NCBI RefSeq assembly: GCF_022410515.1
Contig: NZ_JACSDI010000002.1
Coordinates: 124,001 to 188,000 of the forward strand
Direction: 5' to 3'
Origin: Shewanella cutis
Lineage (GTDB): Bacteria; Pseudomonadota; Gammaproteobacteria; Enterobacterales; Shewanellaceae
Length of the DNA stretch: 64,000 nt
Below, piece by piece: positions 1 through 9,526 of the stretch. Under the pieces are notes generated by a model, which was not told the origin of the DNA, did no database searches, and worked only from the letters and a program-made list of their open reading frames with translations. The position numbers were made by a program, and so were the translations under genes. Position 1 is the stretch's first letter; each line of letters begins with the position of its first letter.

Positions 1-864
1 GAAGGCGGTTCAGAGTGGGATCCCACCAAAGATGCAGCCGTAGCCTTACCGCCATTGAATATGGCGCTCGCCCGCTACATGGTGATCCAAGCCTTAAAAA
101 CCCATAAGTTAAAGGATAGGCATTTACCACTTGGGCTAGATATGAATGCCCTGTGCGTGATGCTGACGCAAATATCTCACATTATTATCGACTGCCCAGA
201 GATTGCTTCATTGGATCTCAACCCAGTGCTTGCGGCCGGCGAAAATATTACCCTGCTCGATGTGAATATTCGCCTGCACGACGCGAATACCGATAATCCC
301 TCTCGCCTTGCGATTATGCCCTATCCCAAAGAATTAGAAGAATTTGCCGAGCTTAAAAATGGCCTTAAAGTGATGCTGCGCCCTATTCTTCCCGAGGATG
401 AGCCTAAGCATTTAGCCTTTGACAATTCCCTCTCCGATGAGGACAGATATAAGCGCTACTTTGGCGTGCGTTCGAAAATGACCCACGAGGAAATGGCGGT
501 ACTGACCCAAATCGATTACGCCCGTGAAATGGCCTTTATCGCCACCGCCAAAGGGCCAGACGGCGATGACATCACCTTAGGCGCGGTTAGAGCTTCCATC
601 GACCCCGATAATACTGAGGCTGAATTTGCCATGGCGGTACGTGGCGATCATCAAGGCATTGGGCTGGGTAAACTGCTGCTCGAAAAACTGATTAAGTATT
701 ATCAAGCGAATGACACACCCGTACTCACTGGTTTTACCATGTTTGAAAACCGTAATATGGCAAGCCTTGCTAAGAGCCTAGGGTTTAAGGTGACTTTCGA
801 TATGGAAGAACATTTAATCAAAATGCATATGGATCTCAAAAGTAACAGCCCAGTCAATTCGTAA
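1..864 (+). CDS. C-terminal part of acyl-CoA synthetase/GNAT acetyltransferase (Pat/YfiQ-like), 5' truncated
   Basis: The frame is open from base 1, so the gene starts upstream of the window; 287 residues are visible. The first ~90 residues match the end of the NDP-forming acyl-CoA synthetase/ATP-grasp module (SLDLNPVLA and LLDVNIRL strands). From about residue 110 there is a GNAT fold: the RPILPEDEPKHLAF strand-helix, then the acetyl-CoA loop written GDHQGIGLGKLLLEKL (Q/RxxGxG/A type), and MFENRNMASLAKSLGF at the C-terminal side. In the Pat/YfiQ family this arrangement acetylates lysines of acetyl-CoA synthetase and other proteins using acetyl-CoA. A bidirectional terminator follows. The family call is firm; the substrate is inferred. 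Confidence 0.85.
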   Translation, partial: EGGSEWDPTKDAAVALPPLNMALARYMVIQALKTHKLKDRHLPLGLDMNALCVMLTQISHIIIDCPEIASLDLNPVLAAGENITLLDVNIRLHDANTDNPSRLAIMPYPKELEEFAELKNGLKVMLRPILPEDEPKHLAFDNSLSDEDRYKRYFGVRSKMTHEEMAVLTQIDYAREMAFIATAKGPDGDDITLGAVRASIDPDNTEAEFAMAVRGDHQGIGLGKLLLEKLIKYYQANDTPVLTGFTMFENRNMASLAKSLGFKVTFDMEEHLIKMHMDLKSNSPVNS

Positions 865-884
865 TATCTCTAATATGTTACAAA

Positions 885-914
885 AAATAAGTGCCGCGTA
901 TGCGGCACTTATTT
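885..914. terminator. Bidirectional intrinsic terminator
   Basis: A perfect stem AAATAAGTGCCGC / GCGGCACTTATTT surrounds a 4-base loop, with A-rich and T-rich flanks on the two sides. It lies between two convergent genes and can serve both. Confidence 0.85.
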
Positions 915-943
915 ATTAGGGACGAGGGCCAAGCAAACTCACA

Positions 944-1975
944 TTATTGATCCAGCCAAATCATCACCTGAGCAGGTTCACCATTGCTGCGGCTTGCGCG
1001 GTACATTCCTTCGGTATTAAACGGCATTGCAATATTGCCTCGATGGTCAACCGCAATCACTCCGCCTGAACCACCAGCAGTGATAAGACGCTGATTAATC
1101 ACCTCATCCGCCGCCTGAAGAATCGATTTTTGTTGGTATTTCACCCTAGCGCAAATATCGCCAGCTACTTGGTAACGAATAAAGAACTCGCCGTGCCCCG
1201 TGGCTGAGACGGCGCAAACACCATTCTCAGCGAAGGTTCCCGCCCCAATCACGGGCGAATCCCCAATTCGACCAAAACGCTTAGCCGTCATTCCACCAGT
1301 GGAGGTTCCCGCTGCTAAGTTACCGTTTTTATCTAAAGCAACTGCGCCAACAGTACCAAATTTATAATCGAGATCGTTCATCTCAATACCCGCTATTTGC
1401 TCGGACTTTTGAGCTGCCTGTAGTTTTTGTCTCGCGTCGAGTAACTGCTGATAACGGGCATCGCTATCAAAATGACTATTTGGCACTAAGGTAAACCCTT
1501 GGGTCAGCGCAAATTCTTCTGCGCCCGCGCCCGATAACATCACATGCTCGGACTTGTTCATCACGGCTAAGGCTAAATCGATGGGGTTAGCGATATGGCG
1601 CACACCCGCAACAGCACCCGCGTTCATGGTTCTACCATCCATGATTGAAGCATCCAGTTCATGGCCGCCATCATAGGTATAAACCGACCCCACGCCTGCA
1701 TTAAACAATGGGCTATTTTCCAATACATTAATGGCAGTTTGCACAGCAACTAAACTATCGCCTCCCTGTTCGAGTAGCTTTGAGCCTTTATCAACGGCTT
1801 CTTTTAGTTTGTCTTTATAGGCTTGGCGCAGCTCAGGCGTGAGATTCGCTTTAGAAATCGTGCCTGCGCCACCGTGGATCGCAATCGCAAAAGGTTTTTC
1901 ATTAGCGTGGGTATTTTGTGACATAAAAAGTGCACTCGAGAGAATTAAACTAAAGGTAACCAATTTTATTTTCAT
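944..1975 (-). CDS. Exported isoaspartyl peptidase/L-asparaginase (Ntn hydrolase)
   Basis: 343 residues with an N-terminal signal peptide (hydrophobic LVTFSLILSSALFMS, cleavage probably near THA|NE). The mature N-terminus reads AIAIHGGAGTI, typical of the plant-type asparaginase family. The autocatalytic site is FGTVGAVALD: the Thr becomes the N-terminal nucleophile after self-cleavage into alpha and beta subunits. GTSTGGMTAKRFGRIGDSP and TGHGEFFIR are the substrate-binding loops. The enzyme hydrolyses beta-aspartyl dipeptides and asparagine; the signal peptide places it in the periplasm. GGGA lies about 9 bases before the ATG. It is transcribed divergently from tamA, with about 120 bases between the two starts. 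Confidence 0.93.
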   Translation of the reverse strand: MKIKLVTFSLILSSALFMSQNTHANEKPFAIAIHGGAGTISKANLTPELRQAYKDKLKEAVDKGSKLLEQGGDSLVAVQTAINVLENSPLFNAGVGSVYTYDGGHELDASIMDGRTMNAGAVAGVRHIANPIDLALAVMNKSEHVMLSGAGAEEFALTQGFTLVPNSHFDSDARYQQLLDARQKLQAAQKSEQIAGIEMNDLDYKFGTVGAVALDKNGNLAAGTSTGGMTAKRFGRIGDSPVIGAGTFAENGVCAVSATGHGEFFIRYQVAGDICARVKYQQKSILQAADEVINQRLITAGGSGGVIAVDHRGNIAMPFNTEGMYRASRSNGEPAQVMIWLDQ

Positions 1976-2095
1976 TATTTACATTCCCTTAAACTGTGAC
2001 GTCCTTTGTAACCATTTCAATGACTAATTTCAATCATCTCCTTGCCTGTTACGCCTATTCTGGCGACAATAAAGCCACATCACAGGGATTATAAA

Positions 2096-3952
2096 GTGCA
2101 GCGATTCTTGCAAATTACGTCATTATCTTTTCGTCTTCATTTGCTACTTGGCCTGAGTTTGCTGACGTCAGTGTCTTTGGCTGCCGATAACGTTTTAACG
2201 CTTTCAGTCAATGGGGTCGACGAAGCCCTAAAGCGTAATATTCTCGCGCACTTAGGTGCGATGCCAGACTCTGAAGTGCAGCGCCGAGCCTTCTTATTTA
2301 ATGTGGAAGACAATGTCACTACCGCCCTCCAATCCATGGGCTATTACCATGGCGAGGTGGAAGAACAGTTAATCGAAAAGGACAAAGGCCCGTGGGAACT
2401 CAAACTTACGGTGAAAGCAGGCGAGCCCGTTAAAATCCAATGGGTCGATATCAATTTTTCAGGCGAAATGCTTGATGATCGGGCCTTCGATAAATGGCTT
2501 GCTGAGGTCAATATTAAGCCCGGTGATACACTCAATCACGGTGTGTATTCGGATGTAAAATCCCAGCTCGTTACCCTTGCCCTGGCTCGAGGTTACTTTG
2601 ATGGCGAATTCACTGAATCGCAGATCAAAATCAATCGCGATTTAAACACTGCCCAAATCAGTCTGCATTTTAACTCGGGCGCGCGTTATCATTTTGGCCA
2701 AGTGAGTTTTGAGGGCCATACCTTAGAGCCGGATATCCTCACCAAGCTTATCCCTTTTAAGGAAGATGCCTCCTATTCGACCCGCAGGGTCAGCGCCCTC
2801 AATCGTCAGTTATTAGATACTGGCTATTTTTCTAATATTAAAGTGATACCGCAGCTCGATCTGGCGAAGGATAATCAACTACCTGTCAAAGTGGAGCTTA
2901 CCAATAAAGCCAGCCATTCCATTGAATTAGGTTTGGGTGGCGATATCGGCCAAAGCTCAGATAAAACCTTCGATCCTCGCGTGCGTGTCACTTGGCGAAC
3001 CCCACAGATCAATAAATATGGCCATTCACAAGAAACCAGTTTGGAGTGGTCACCCGATAGACCTAAGTTTTTGACGACCTATACCATCCCACTCACCCAT
3101 CCATTAGACGATCAACTTAAGATCCGTTTAGGCTTGCAGCGGGATAAATACGGCGTCACACAGATTTACGAGCCTGAAAATCGCGATTTTCGTAATACTG
3201 GACAACTGGAATCGACCAAATATTTACTCGGGCTATTAAGGCAACAACGGCTGGATAATCAATGGCTCATGAGCTATTCCCTCGATGCCATTCGTGAGGA
3301 GTACACCCAGTCAGATGTAGATTACAACCCTAGTTTTTATCTGGCGGGGATCAATTTTTCTAAAACGACCCGTGGAGATAACTCCCTCGATCCCAAATCC
3401 GGTTATAGACAAACATACAGCCTTGATTATGCGGATCCTTACCTTGGTTCCGAAACACGCCTTGCCCGCTTGCAAGCTAAATTTAAGTGGATCGATACCT
3501 TTTTTGATAATCACAGAATCGTGGCGCGAATGGATTTAGCCGCAAACCTTGCCAATGAAAATGATCTGGCCTTAATCCCGCCATCGCTGCGCTACTTTGC
3601 GGGTGGCGATCAAACGATTCGCGGTTATGGCTATCAAGAGTTAGGCCCTTATCTGGACTATATCGATGCCGATGGCAACGTCAATCGAGAGGTAATTGGT
3701 GGCCGTTACTTAATGGTCGGGAGTGTAGAATATCAATATTACGTGACACCGACTTGGCGGGTCGCCACCTTTGTAGATGCGGGTAACGCCTTTGATAACA
3801 ATCAATTTGAACCAGTCGTCTCAGTGGGCGGCGGTATTCATTGGATATCTCCCATTGGCCCAATTAAGTTAGATTTAGGGGTAGGTTTGAAAGAGACGGA
3901 CACTATGGATCGCTCATGGCGCATTCACTTAACCATGGGGACAGAACTATGA
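2096..3952 (+). CDS. tamA: TamA, outer-membrane translocation and assembly protein (BamA/Omp85 family)
   Basis: 618 residues from a GTG start. I chose GTG over the upstream in-frame TTG at 2042 because AGGGA sits about 8 bases before it and the product then begins directly with a signal peptide (hydrophobic LLLGLSLLTSVSLAA, cut near LAA|DN). Three POTRA-like domains follow to about residue 250, then a 16-strand Omp85 barrel with the GGDQTIRGYGYQELGP loop (RGY, residues near 505) and a C-terminal segment ending in an aromatic/hydrophobic beta signal. TamA works with TamB in outer-membrane protein insertion and phospholipid transport. Its stop overlaps the tamB start (ATGA), indicating translational coupling. 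Confidence 0.93.
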   Translation: MQRFLQITSLSFRLHLLLGLSLLTSVSLAADNVLTLSVNGVDEALKRNILAHLGAMPDSEVQRRAFLFNVEDNVTTALQSMGYYHGEVEEQLIEKDKGPWELKLTVKAGEPVKIQWVDINFSGEMLDDRAFDKWLAEVNIKPGDTLNHGVYSDVKSQLVTLALARGYFDGEFTESQIKINRDLNTAQISLHFNSGARYHFGQVSFEGHTLEPDILTKLIPFKEDASYSTRRVSALNRQLLDTGYFSNIKVIPQLDLAKDNQLPVKVELTNKASHSIELGLGGDIGQSSDKTFDPRVRVTWRTPQINKYGHSQETSLEWSPDRPKFLTTYTIPLTHPLDDQLKIRLGLQRDKYGVTQIYEPENRDFRNTGQLESTKYLLGLLRQQRLDNQWLMSYSLDAIREEYTQSDVDYNPSFYLAGINFSKTTRGDNSLDPKSGYRQTYSLDYADPYLGSETRLARLQAKFKWIDTFFDNHRIVARMDLAANLANENDLALIPPSLRYFAGGDQTIRGYGYQELGPYLDYIDADGNVNREVIGGRYLMVGSVEYQYYVTPTWRVATFVDAGNAFDNNQFEPVVSVGGGIHWISPIGPIKLDLGVGLKETDTMDRSWRIHLTMGTEL

Positions 3953-6900
3953 GTCAGCCCCCTATTCTTGAGCAAAATAGTCTTGAACAAACCGATCCAG
4001 AACAACTGCAAACAAGATCTTCGGACACCCCTTGCGCCGAACCTTGCCAAGCTGCTGCACCGCCAAAAACCTTTACCCAACGTCTATGGCAAATATTTAA
4101 ACTCTGCACACGGATTATTGTTTACGTTCCCTTAAGCCTCTTGGTCTTAATGGCATTACTGCTAGGGACTGAGATTGGCTCGCGGATAAGTGTTGAGTTA
4201 GCAGATAAATTTGTGCCTGATCTGGCATTAACCTACACCTCAGGCACCTTAAATAAAGAACTCACCTTAGCCCACGCCAGTTGGTCAATGGCGGGGATCC
4301 AAGTTGAGTTAGAGGATCTGCACTTAGCTTGGCGGCCTACTTGTTTATTGCAAAAACAGTTATGTGTTAATGCCTTAAATGCCAGTAAAGTGGATATCAG
4401 CATAGAGACTGATGCCCTAAACGCTGACAATAACACAAACAACATTGAAGTCATCTCCGATGATACGGATGAGCCAACTGAGCTAGTATTACCTTTTGGG
4501 ATCACACTTGATACGGCGGATTTGAATCACATTAATGTCCGCGTCGATAACATGCGCTTTTCAGCCAATCATATTGCAACCTCAGCCACTTGGTTTGCGA
4601 AAGGACTTACTGTTGAACAACTTACTAGTGAAGGCTTAGCGATATTAATCCCAACGGGTGATGAAACCACTACCGCAATAACCGCCCCAACACAGGTCAC
4701 TCAGACGACAGCAACAACGGAACCTGAAACGGTTAAGCCTGCTACAGAAGCGGTAAAAGAAAATACAACAAACGCGACTGACAAACCGGCAGCGGATAAG
4801 TCCCTAGCCTCAGCCCCTTCAACGCCCTCTCAAAGCGATAAAGCAGTGCCAACTGATACGCTCGCTGATGAATGGGCCCTCGCGCATTTACCTCAAGTGT
4901 TTATGCCCTTTCCGGTCAATGTTAAAAGTCTTAATTTAGATAACAGCCACTTACAAATTGGCGCACGCGAAGATGTGTTTAGCCATATTGAATTACAAGG
5001 GCAATTTGAGCAGTATCAACTGACCTTAGATAAACTGATGCTCACCCACAGCTACGGTGAGCTTTCGGTGATGGGCAAACTTGCCCTCGAGCAGGATTAT
5101 CCCCTTGCACTCGATATCGAGGCTAACTTGACACAAGTCGCTGAGTTACCAGAGCTCACCCACCAACAACTCAAACTTAAACTAACGGGCAGCGTAGGGC
5201 AGCTCAGCCTCCAGGCTTTAGCACAAGGGAATGCCGATTTTAGTCTCGAGGGGCAAATCACCCTCAAGGATCCTGCCCTTACCTATAAGGCAACATTAGA
5301 GAAAGCCCGTTTACAATGGCCACTTAACAACCCCGAATATATCGTCAGTGATTTAACCCTCAATAGCCAAGGCTCACTCAATAAACAAGCCGCAACGATT
5401 GAAGCCAATGTCATTTCGCCTTTCCATAAAATCTTAGCCATCCGCAGTGAGCTACACCATCAAGATGCCAAGCTTTCGATAAAGCAATTTAGCGCTAAAG
5501 GAGAATTAGGTGCAGTTGATGTCGAAGGTGAGCTAGATTACGCCAACGCTATGACTTGGAAAGCCAAGGTATTACTCGATAAGCTGAAATTACAGGAAAT
5601 CACCTTACCAGAAACCGCGCAGACCAAAGAGTCTGCCCCAAGTAAAGACCCGAAAAATTCGAAAAATAATGCTGCAACGACTGCCACCAGTCTGCCCAAT
5701 AGCTTGATCTCTGGCCAATTACATACCTCGGGACGCCTACAGGATAACGCGTGGCAAGTCACCCTGACACAGACACAATTATCTGGCACGATGCAGGGAT
5801 ATCCATTTGATATTACTGCCGATGTCAGCATAAACGATAAACTCTATGTTAGTGCAAAAGGGATTAATGCCCAAGTTCTAGGCTCGACCTTAACCTTAGC
5901 GGGTGAAACCAATAAAAATTGGAACCTAGCGGGCAAACTGCTCGTGCCAGATTTCGGTCTATGGTTGCCCCAAGCCAGTGGTCAACTACAGGCCGATATC
6001 AATGTGACTGGAGATGAAAAACATCCCCAGCTTGAGTTAACCGCCCAACTGGTCGATCTGGTACACCACAATATTAAACTCAGGGAATCAACCTTAAAAG
6101 CCTACTATAAGCCTTTGGATTTGCATGAGTTTGCTATATCTCTTAAATCAAAAGCATTACAACTTGGTTCAAAGAGTTTAGATACCGTTACCTTTGGCAG
6201 TAAGGGTGATATCCAAAACCAGAAATTGACCTTAAGTGCCACTGGAGATTTAGGGCTCGAGCTTGGCGTGACCAGCCAATACGATATGAAAAAATCCCAA
6301 CTACTGGCACAAGTGAACAAGATTAACTTAGCCACACCTGTCGGCCGCTGGGAGATAGATAAAGATATCCTTATCGCTTGGGATCAAAATAACACCAAGG
6401 GCAGTATTAGCCCCTTCTGTCTAGTCAATCCTAACAGTAGAATTTGCTTAGATAATCAAGTATCACTAGGTCAAAAAGGCGACGCGCAACTCAGTTATGC
6501 GGGCAATCTTGGTAAGCTCTTAGTCCCTGTATTGCCAAGCAATATGAACTGGGATGGTAGTTCCTCACTGCTAGCGAACTTTGCCTGGGCCGCAGGACGT
6601 AAACCTACCGCGAATGTCGATTTTAATTTTGCGCCAGGTAGTATTAAACTCAAACGCGCTAAAAATCGTGAAGTCACTATCCAATATCAGCAACTTGCTT
6701 TAAAGGCTAACTTAGATGGCAAACGCCTACTGTCGTCAATCAGCTTTGACTCTGAGGATGTGGCAAGCTGGCAAAGTGAAATCACCGTGAATGTGACGCC
6801 CGACCGTACCCTGTCAGGTTATGCCAATATCAAACAAATAAACCTGCAACCACTGGGCGAATTTTTCCCACAACTCAACACCCTCGAAGGTTTGCTGACC

Positions 6901-8097
6901 AGCAAATTAAACTTTGCTGGCACCCTTGATGCGCCCGAGGTCTCAGGAAATGTTTCGCTCACTCAAGGTGCACTCGCGCTAACAGCAAACCCGACTCTTA
7001 TCAATAAAATTGATATGTCGATGGATCTTGGTGGCCAACAAGCTGAACTTAAAGGCCGCTGGATGATGGGCAACGGCTTAGGTCGAATCATCGGAGAAAT
7101 GCGTTGGCCCCAAGGGCAATTTAGCGGAGAACTCGCCGTCAAAGGTGATAAACTCGCCGTAATCCAACCGCCACTCGCACTGCTTGATATATCTCCGGAT
7201 CTAACCATTGCCTTTAGCAGCCGACAACTCGAAGTCAAAGGCGTGGTCGATGTGCCCTCAGGCAGTATCAAAATTGTACAACTGGCCGAGGGAGGTGTTG
7301 CACTGTCAGAAGATGTGGTGTTCGATGACTCGATTACCGCAACACAACCCAAAGCCAGCCCCTATGCGATTGTGGCAGATCTTAACATCAACGTAGGAAA
7401 CGACTTAAAAGTGGATGGAATGGGCCTCAAAGGTAAGCTTCAAGGCACGTTAAAACTCCAGCAACAGGCATTTCGTCCACCATTGCTGTTTGGCGATATC
7501 AAGGTCAAACAAGGCAGTTATAAGTTTATGGGGCAAACCCTGAAGATCCGCGCAGGTGAAGTCCAATTTGTTGGGCCGATTTCGGTTCCGAACTTAAATA
7601 TTGAAGCAATCAGGGAAATTAAAAGTGAAGATCTTATCGCCGGTGTGCGAGTGACGGGTACCCCCACTCGTCCAGTGGTAACCCTCTTCTCGAATCCGGC
7701 CAAGGAACAAGCCGAAATCTTGTCTTACATTATTAAAGGTAGCGGTTTTAATAGCGGTAACAACGAGCAGAACAATTCATTAATGATGGGGGCAGCACTC
7801 GGACTCAGTTCCCAAGTGGGTGGAGGTGGCGCTATCAATAACATCGGCAACACGGCAACGGGGATTATTGAAGAGTTCGGTTTCTCTAACGTACAACTCG
7901 ACACGAACGATGAAGGCCGCGTGGCGATCAGTGGTTTTATCGGTGATAAGCTGATGGTCAAATATGGTGTGGGTGTATTCAACCCAGGCTATGAAATGAC
8001 GGTTCGGTATTACCTATTATCCCAACTCTATCTTGAAACAGTGTCCGGAACCTTAGGCCAATCCCTCGATATTTATTACAACTTTAATATCAAGTAA
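3949..8097 (+). CDS. tamB: TamB, AsmA-type inner-membrane-anchored envelope transport protein
   Basis: 1382 residues. The ATG inside the ATGA overlap with tamA is preferred over an upstream in-frame start at 3916 because GGGGA precedes it and the upstream codons lie within tamA. A cytoplasmic tail of about 45 residues precedes one transmembrane helix (IIVYVPLSLLVLMALLLG), then a very long beta-rich periplasmic region and the C-terminal TamB (DUF490) domain from about residue 1030, including FGDIKVKQGSYKFMGQTLKI. TamB forms a hydrophobic groove that spans the periplasm and partners TamA. A Thr/Ala/Pro/Glu-rich stretch (about residues 236-309) and a second short one near 565-585 look like disordered linkers inserted between beta repeats. 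Confidence 0.93.
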   Translation: MSQPPILEQNSLEQTDPEQLQTRSSDTPCAEPCQAAAPPKTFTQRLWQIFKLCTRIIVYVPLSLLVLMALLLGTEIGSRISVELADKFVPDLALTYTSGTLNKELTLAHASWSMAGIQVELEDLHLAWRPTCLLQKQLCVNALNASKVDISIETDALNADNNTNNIEVISDDTDEPTELVLPFGITLDTADLNHINVRVDNMRFSANHIATSATWFAKGLTVEQLTSEGLAILIPTGDETTTAITAPTQVTQTTATTEPETVKPATEAVKENTTNATDKPAADKSLASAPSTPSQSDKAVPTDTLADEWALAHLPQVFMPFPVNVKSLNLDNSHLQIGAREDVFSHIELQGQFEQYQLTLDKLMLTHSYGELSVMGKLALEQDYPLALDIEANLTQVAELPELTHQQLKLKLTGSVGQLSLQALAQGNADFSLEGQITLKDPALTYKATLEKARLQWPLNNPEYIVSDLTLNSQGSLNKQAATIEANVISPFHKILAIRSELHHQDAKLSIKQFSAKGELGAVDVEGELDYANAMTWKAKVLLDKLKLQEITLPETAQTKESAPSKDPKNSKNNAATTATSLPNSLISGQLHTSGRLQDNAWQVTLTQTQLSGTMQGYPFDITADVSINDKLYVSAKGINAQVLGSTLTLAGETNKNWNLAGKLLVPDFGLWLPQASGQLQADINVTGDEKHPQLELTAQLVDLVHHNIKLRESTLKAYYKPLDLHEFAISLKSKALQLGSKSLDTVTFGSKGDIQNQKLTLSATGDLGLELGVTSQYDMKKSQLLAQVNKINLATPVGRWEIDKDILIAWDQNNTKGSISPFCLVNPNSRICLDNQVSLGQKGDAQLSYAGNLGKLLVPVLPSNMNWDGSSSLLANFAWAAGRKPTANVDFNFAPGSIKLKRAKNREVTIQYQQLALKANLDGKRLLSSISFDSEDVASWQSEITVNVTPDRTLSGYANIKQINLQPLGEFFPQLNTLEGLLTSKLNFAGTLDAPEVSGNVSLTQGALALTANPTLINKIDMSMDLGGQQAELKGRWMMGNGLGRIIGEMRWPQGQFSGELAVKGDKLAVIQPPLALLDISPDLTIAFSSRQLEVKGVVDVPSGSIKIVQLAEGGVALSEDVVFDDSITATQPKASPYAIVADLNINVGNDLKVDGMGLKGKLQGTLKLQQQAFRPPLLFGDIKVKQGSYKFMGQTLKIRAGEVQFVGPISVPNLNIEAIREIKSEDLIAGVRVTGTPTRPVVTLFSNPAKEQAEILSYIIKGSGFNSGNNEQNNSLMMGAALGLSSQVGGGGAINNIGNTATGIIEEFGFSNVQLDTNDEGRVAISGFIGDKLMVKYGVGVFNPGYEMTVRYYLLSQLYLETVSGTLGQSLDIYYNFNIK

Positions 8098-8451
8098 TAA
8101 TGGAGTAACTCGCCATAAACAACAGTTCTGTGCAGGCTGGCTATAGAAGAAGGTCATCGTTTACTTGTAGAAGTCACCCTTGTTGAAGTCATTCGGGTGT
8201 TGAGGTTTTACGTTTAGATTTGGTTTGCTCAGGCAGTTCGAGAAACGAAGAATAAAGAGTCGTTAAACGACTAACGATTCTTATGTAGTAGAGCCAATAT
8301 AAAAGTTTGCTGTAGGCCCTTGAGGCTGAGTTTTGCAGCAAAAACAACAATAAAATATCAATACATCCGAGACTCTCCAAATATCGATTGAAAAGTGTCA
8401 ACGCTATTTAGGGCGGGTCGCTATCACTGTTTAGTGAAAAAAACAGCCACA
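8098..8451. other. Gap without a convincing gene
   Basis: About 350 bases between tamB and the rplY terminator. I see no tRNA, strong hairpin or start with a ribosome binding site. A 70-codon minus-strand frame at 8189-8401 has no Shine-Dalgarno sequence and a composition that does not look coding. Confidence 0.5.
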
Positions 8452-8476
8452 AAAAAAGCGCCATATAGGCGCTTTT
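8452..8476 (-). terminator. Intrinsic terminator of rplY
   Basis: Stem AAAAAGCGCC / GGCGCTTTTT with a short ATATA-type loop; on the minus strand it is followed by a run of T. It lies 17 bases after the rplY stop. Confidence 0.88.
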
Positions 8477-8492
8477 TCTTCAATTACGACAA

Positions 8493-8780
8493 TTAAGCGT
8501 AAACGAAGTCAACGTGTTCAATGATTGGCTTGAACGCGTGACGTTGCATAGCTTGTGCACGAACGCCTACTTCTTTGCCATCTAAAACGATAGTGACTAC
8601 TGAAGTGTAGAAATCGTCGTTTGCTTGAGCGTTGATGATATCTTTGTGATCAAAAACAATAGAAACTGGCTCTTTGCCTGCGCCGTAAATAACAGCAGGA
8701 ACTTTACCTGCATGACGTAGGCGGCGGCTCGAACCTTTCCCTATTTCAGTGCGGGTTTGTGCTGGGATAGTGTAAGACAT
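8493..8780 (-). CDS. rplY: 50S ribosomal protein L25
   Basis: 95 residues starting [10 protein letters not shown], the size of the single-domain L25 of Escherichia coli (not the longer CTC form). It binds 5S rRNA in the large subunit; the family signature [15 protein letters not shown] (residues ~20-34) and [13 protein letters not shown] at the C-terminus are present. The in-frame extension back to 8939 was rejected because L25 begins at this ATG and the extension is unlike the family. A monocistronic unit: its own terminator lies downstream, and the divergent upstream gap holds an FNR-like box nearer to the opposite gene. Confidence 0.96.
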   Translation of the reverse strand: MSYTIPAQTRTEIGKGSSRRLRHAGKVPAVIYGAGKEPVSIVFDHKDIINAQANDDFYTSVVTIVLDGKEVGVRAQAMQRHAFKPIIEHVDFVYA

Positions 8781-8995
8781 GTGTTTCTCACTTAAATTTA
8801 GAGTAAAAAATGTCACCATTTTCGACCAATGGTGACTCATATAAAGCGCGCGCATACTAACACAGTTCCCCAGCAGGCACAACAACGATAAGACTCGGTG
8901 TAGATAGGAAACAAGCGGGTTATCGTTATCAATAAACAAAAGTATTTATTAAATTGGAGGACTTGTTTTCGCACTGTTACATAGGCGAAACGCCT

Positions 8996-9009
8996 TTGAT
9001 CTGAATCAA
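8996..9009. promoter_or_regulatory. Perfect FNR/EtrA-type box upstream of an orphan gene
   Basis: TTGAT-CTGA-ATCAA matches the FNR consensus (TTGAT-N4-ATCAA) at all ten positions. A TAAACT -10-like hexamer occurs about 30 bases downstream (9034-9039), which would put a start near 9045 and the box near -41.5, the class II activator position, for the plus-strand gene at 9092. It is over 200 bases from rplY, so activation of rplY is less likely. Confidence 0.6.
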
Positions 9010-9091
9010 AAGACACGCGATTTTGATCACACTTAAACTATTTGATGCCTGTTAAGCTCGGGCAAATTTTGTCAATTCAGTCTTGTAAAAC

Positions 9092-9526
9092 ATGCGTCAC
9101 GAGCTGTATTTATTGCAACAAGAAAATCGACTCTCATGCCAATTAGCCCGTGAACTGGTCTCTCTTATTGACACCGTCCCCTACCAACAAACCACGATAG
9201 AGTTAAAATTGTTGGAACTGCTTGCTTGTACCCAACAAAAAAACCGCAGTTTACTCATGTTAATGCAGATTTTTGAATCATCGGCTGTTGAGAGTCAAAG
9301 ACTAAGACAGTTTAAGTTTTCACAAGGTTTAAATCAGCAGATTAGCGATTGGCAGCAACACCGTGAAATGAATAAGCTCAGGCAAGTTTTTTTGCCACTG
9401 CTAAAGCATTATTTACAGGATATTCAAATACTAGAGCTGCAATTTTATCAGCAGCTCACATTACAAACCGAACAAACTACCAGTGCCGCACAGGACCGCA
9501 GTCAACGTGCACAAAGCCAGACTTAG
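9092..9526 (+). CDS. Small helical protein of unknown function
   Basis: 144 residues, rich in Leu and Gln, predicted almost wholly alpha-helical, with no signal peptide, membrane segment or motif I recognise. The ATG is the only possible start because an in-frame stop sits two codons before it; there is no clear Shine-Dalgarno sequence. The 3' 50 bases overlap tail to tail with the MepK-like gene on the other strand. Its upstream region carries an FNR-like box and a fitting -10, which supports it being expressed. Function unknown; I considered a chaperone-like or adaptor role only because of the helical composition. Confidence 0.6.
   Translation: MRHELYLLQQENRLSCQLARELVSLIDTVPYQQTTIELKLLELLACTQQKNRSLLMLMQIFESSAVESQRLRQFKFSQGLNQQISDWQQHREMNKLRQVFLPLLKHYLQDIQILELQFYQQLTLQTEQTTSAAQDRSQRAQSQT

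Noticed and set aside
6963..7352. 129-codon minus-strand frame inside tamB
   Set aside because: Shadow of the tamB coding strand with no ribosome binding site or domain.
8189..8401. 70-codon minus-strand frame after tamB
   Set aside because: No ribosome binding site, no domain and a composition unlike the neighbours; most likely a chance frame.
8781..8939. Upstream extension of rplY
   Set aside because: The L25 family starts at MSYTIPAQ; the extension has no similarity to it and no ribosome binding site.
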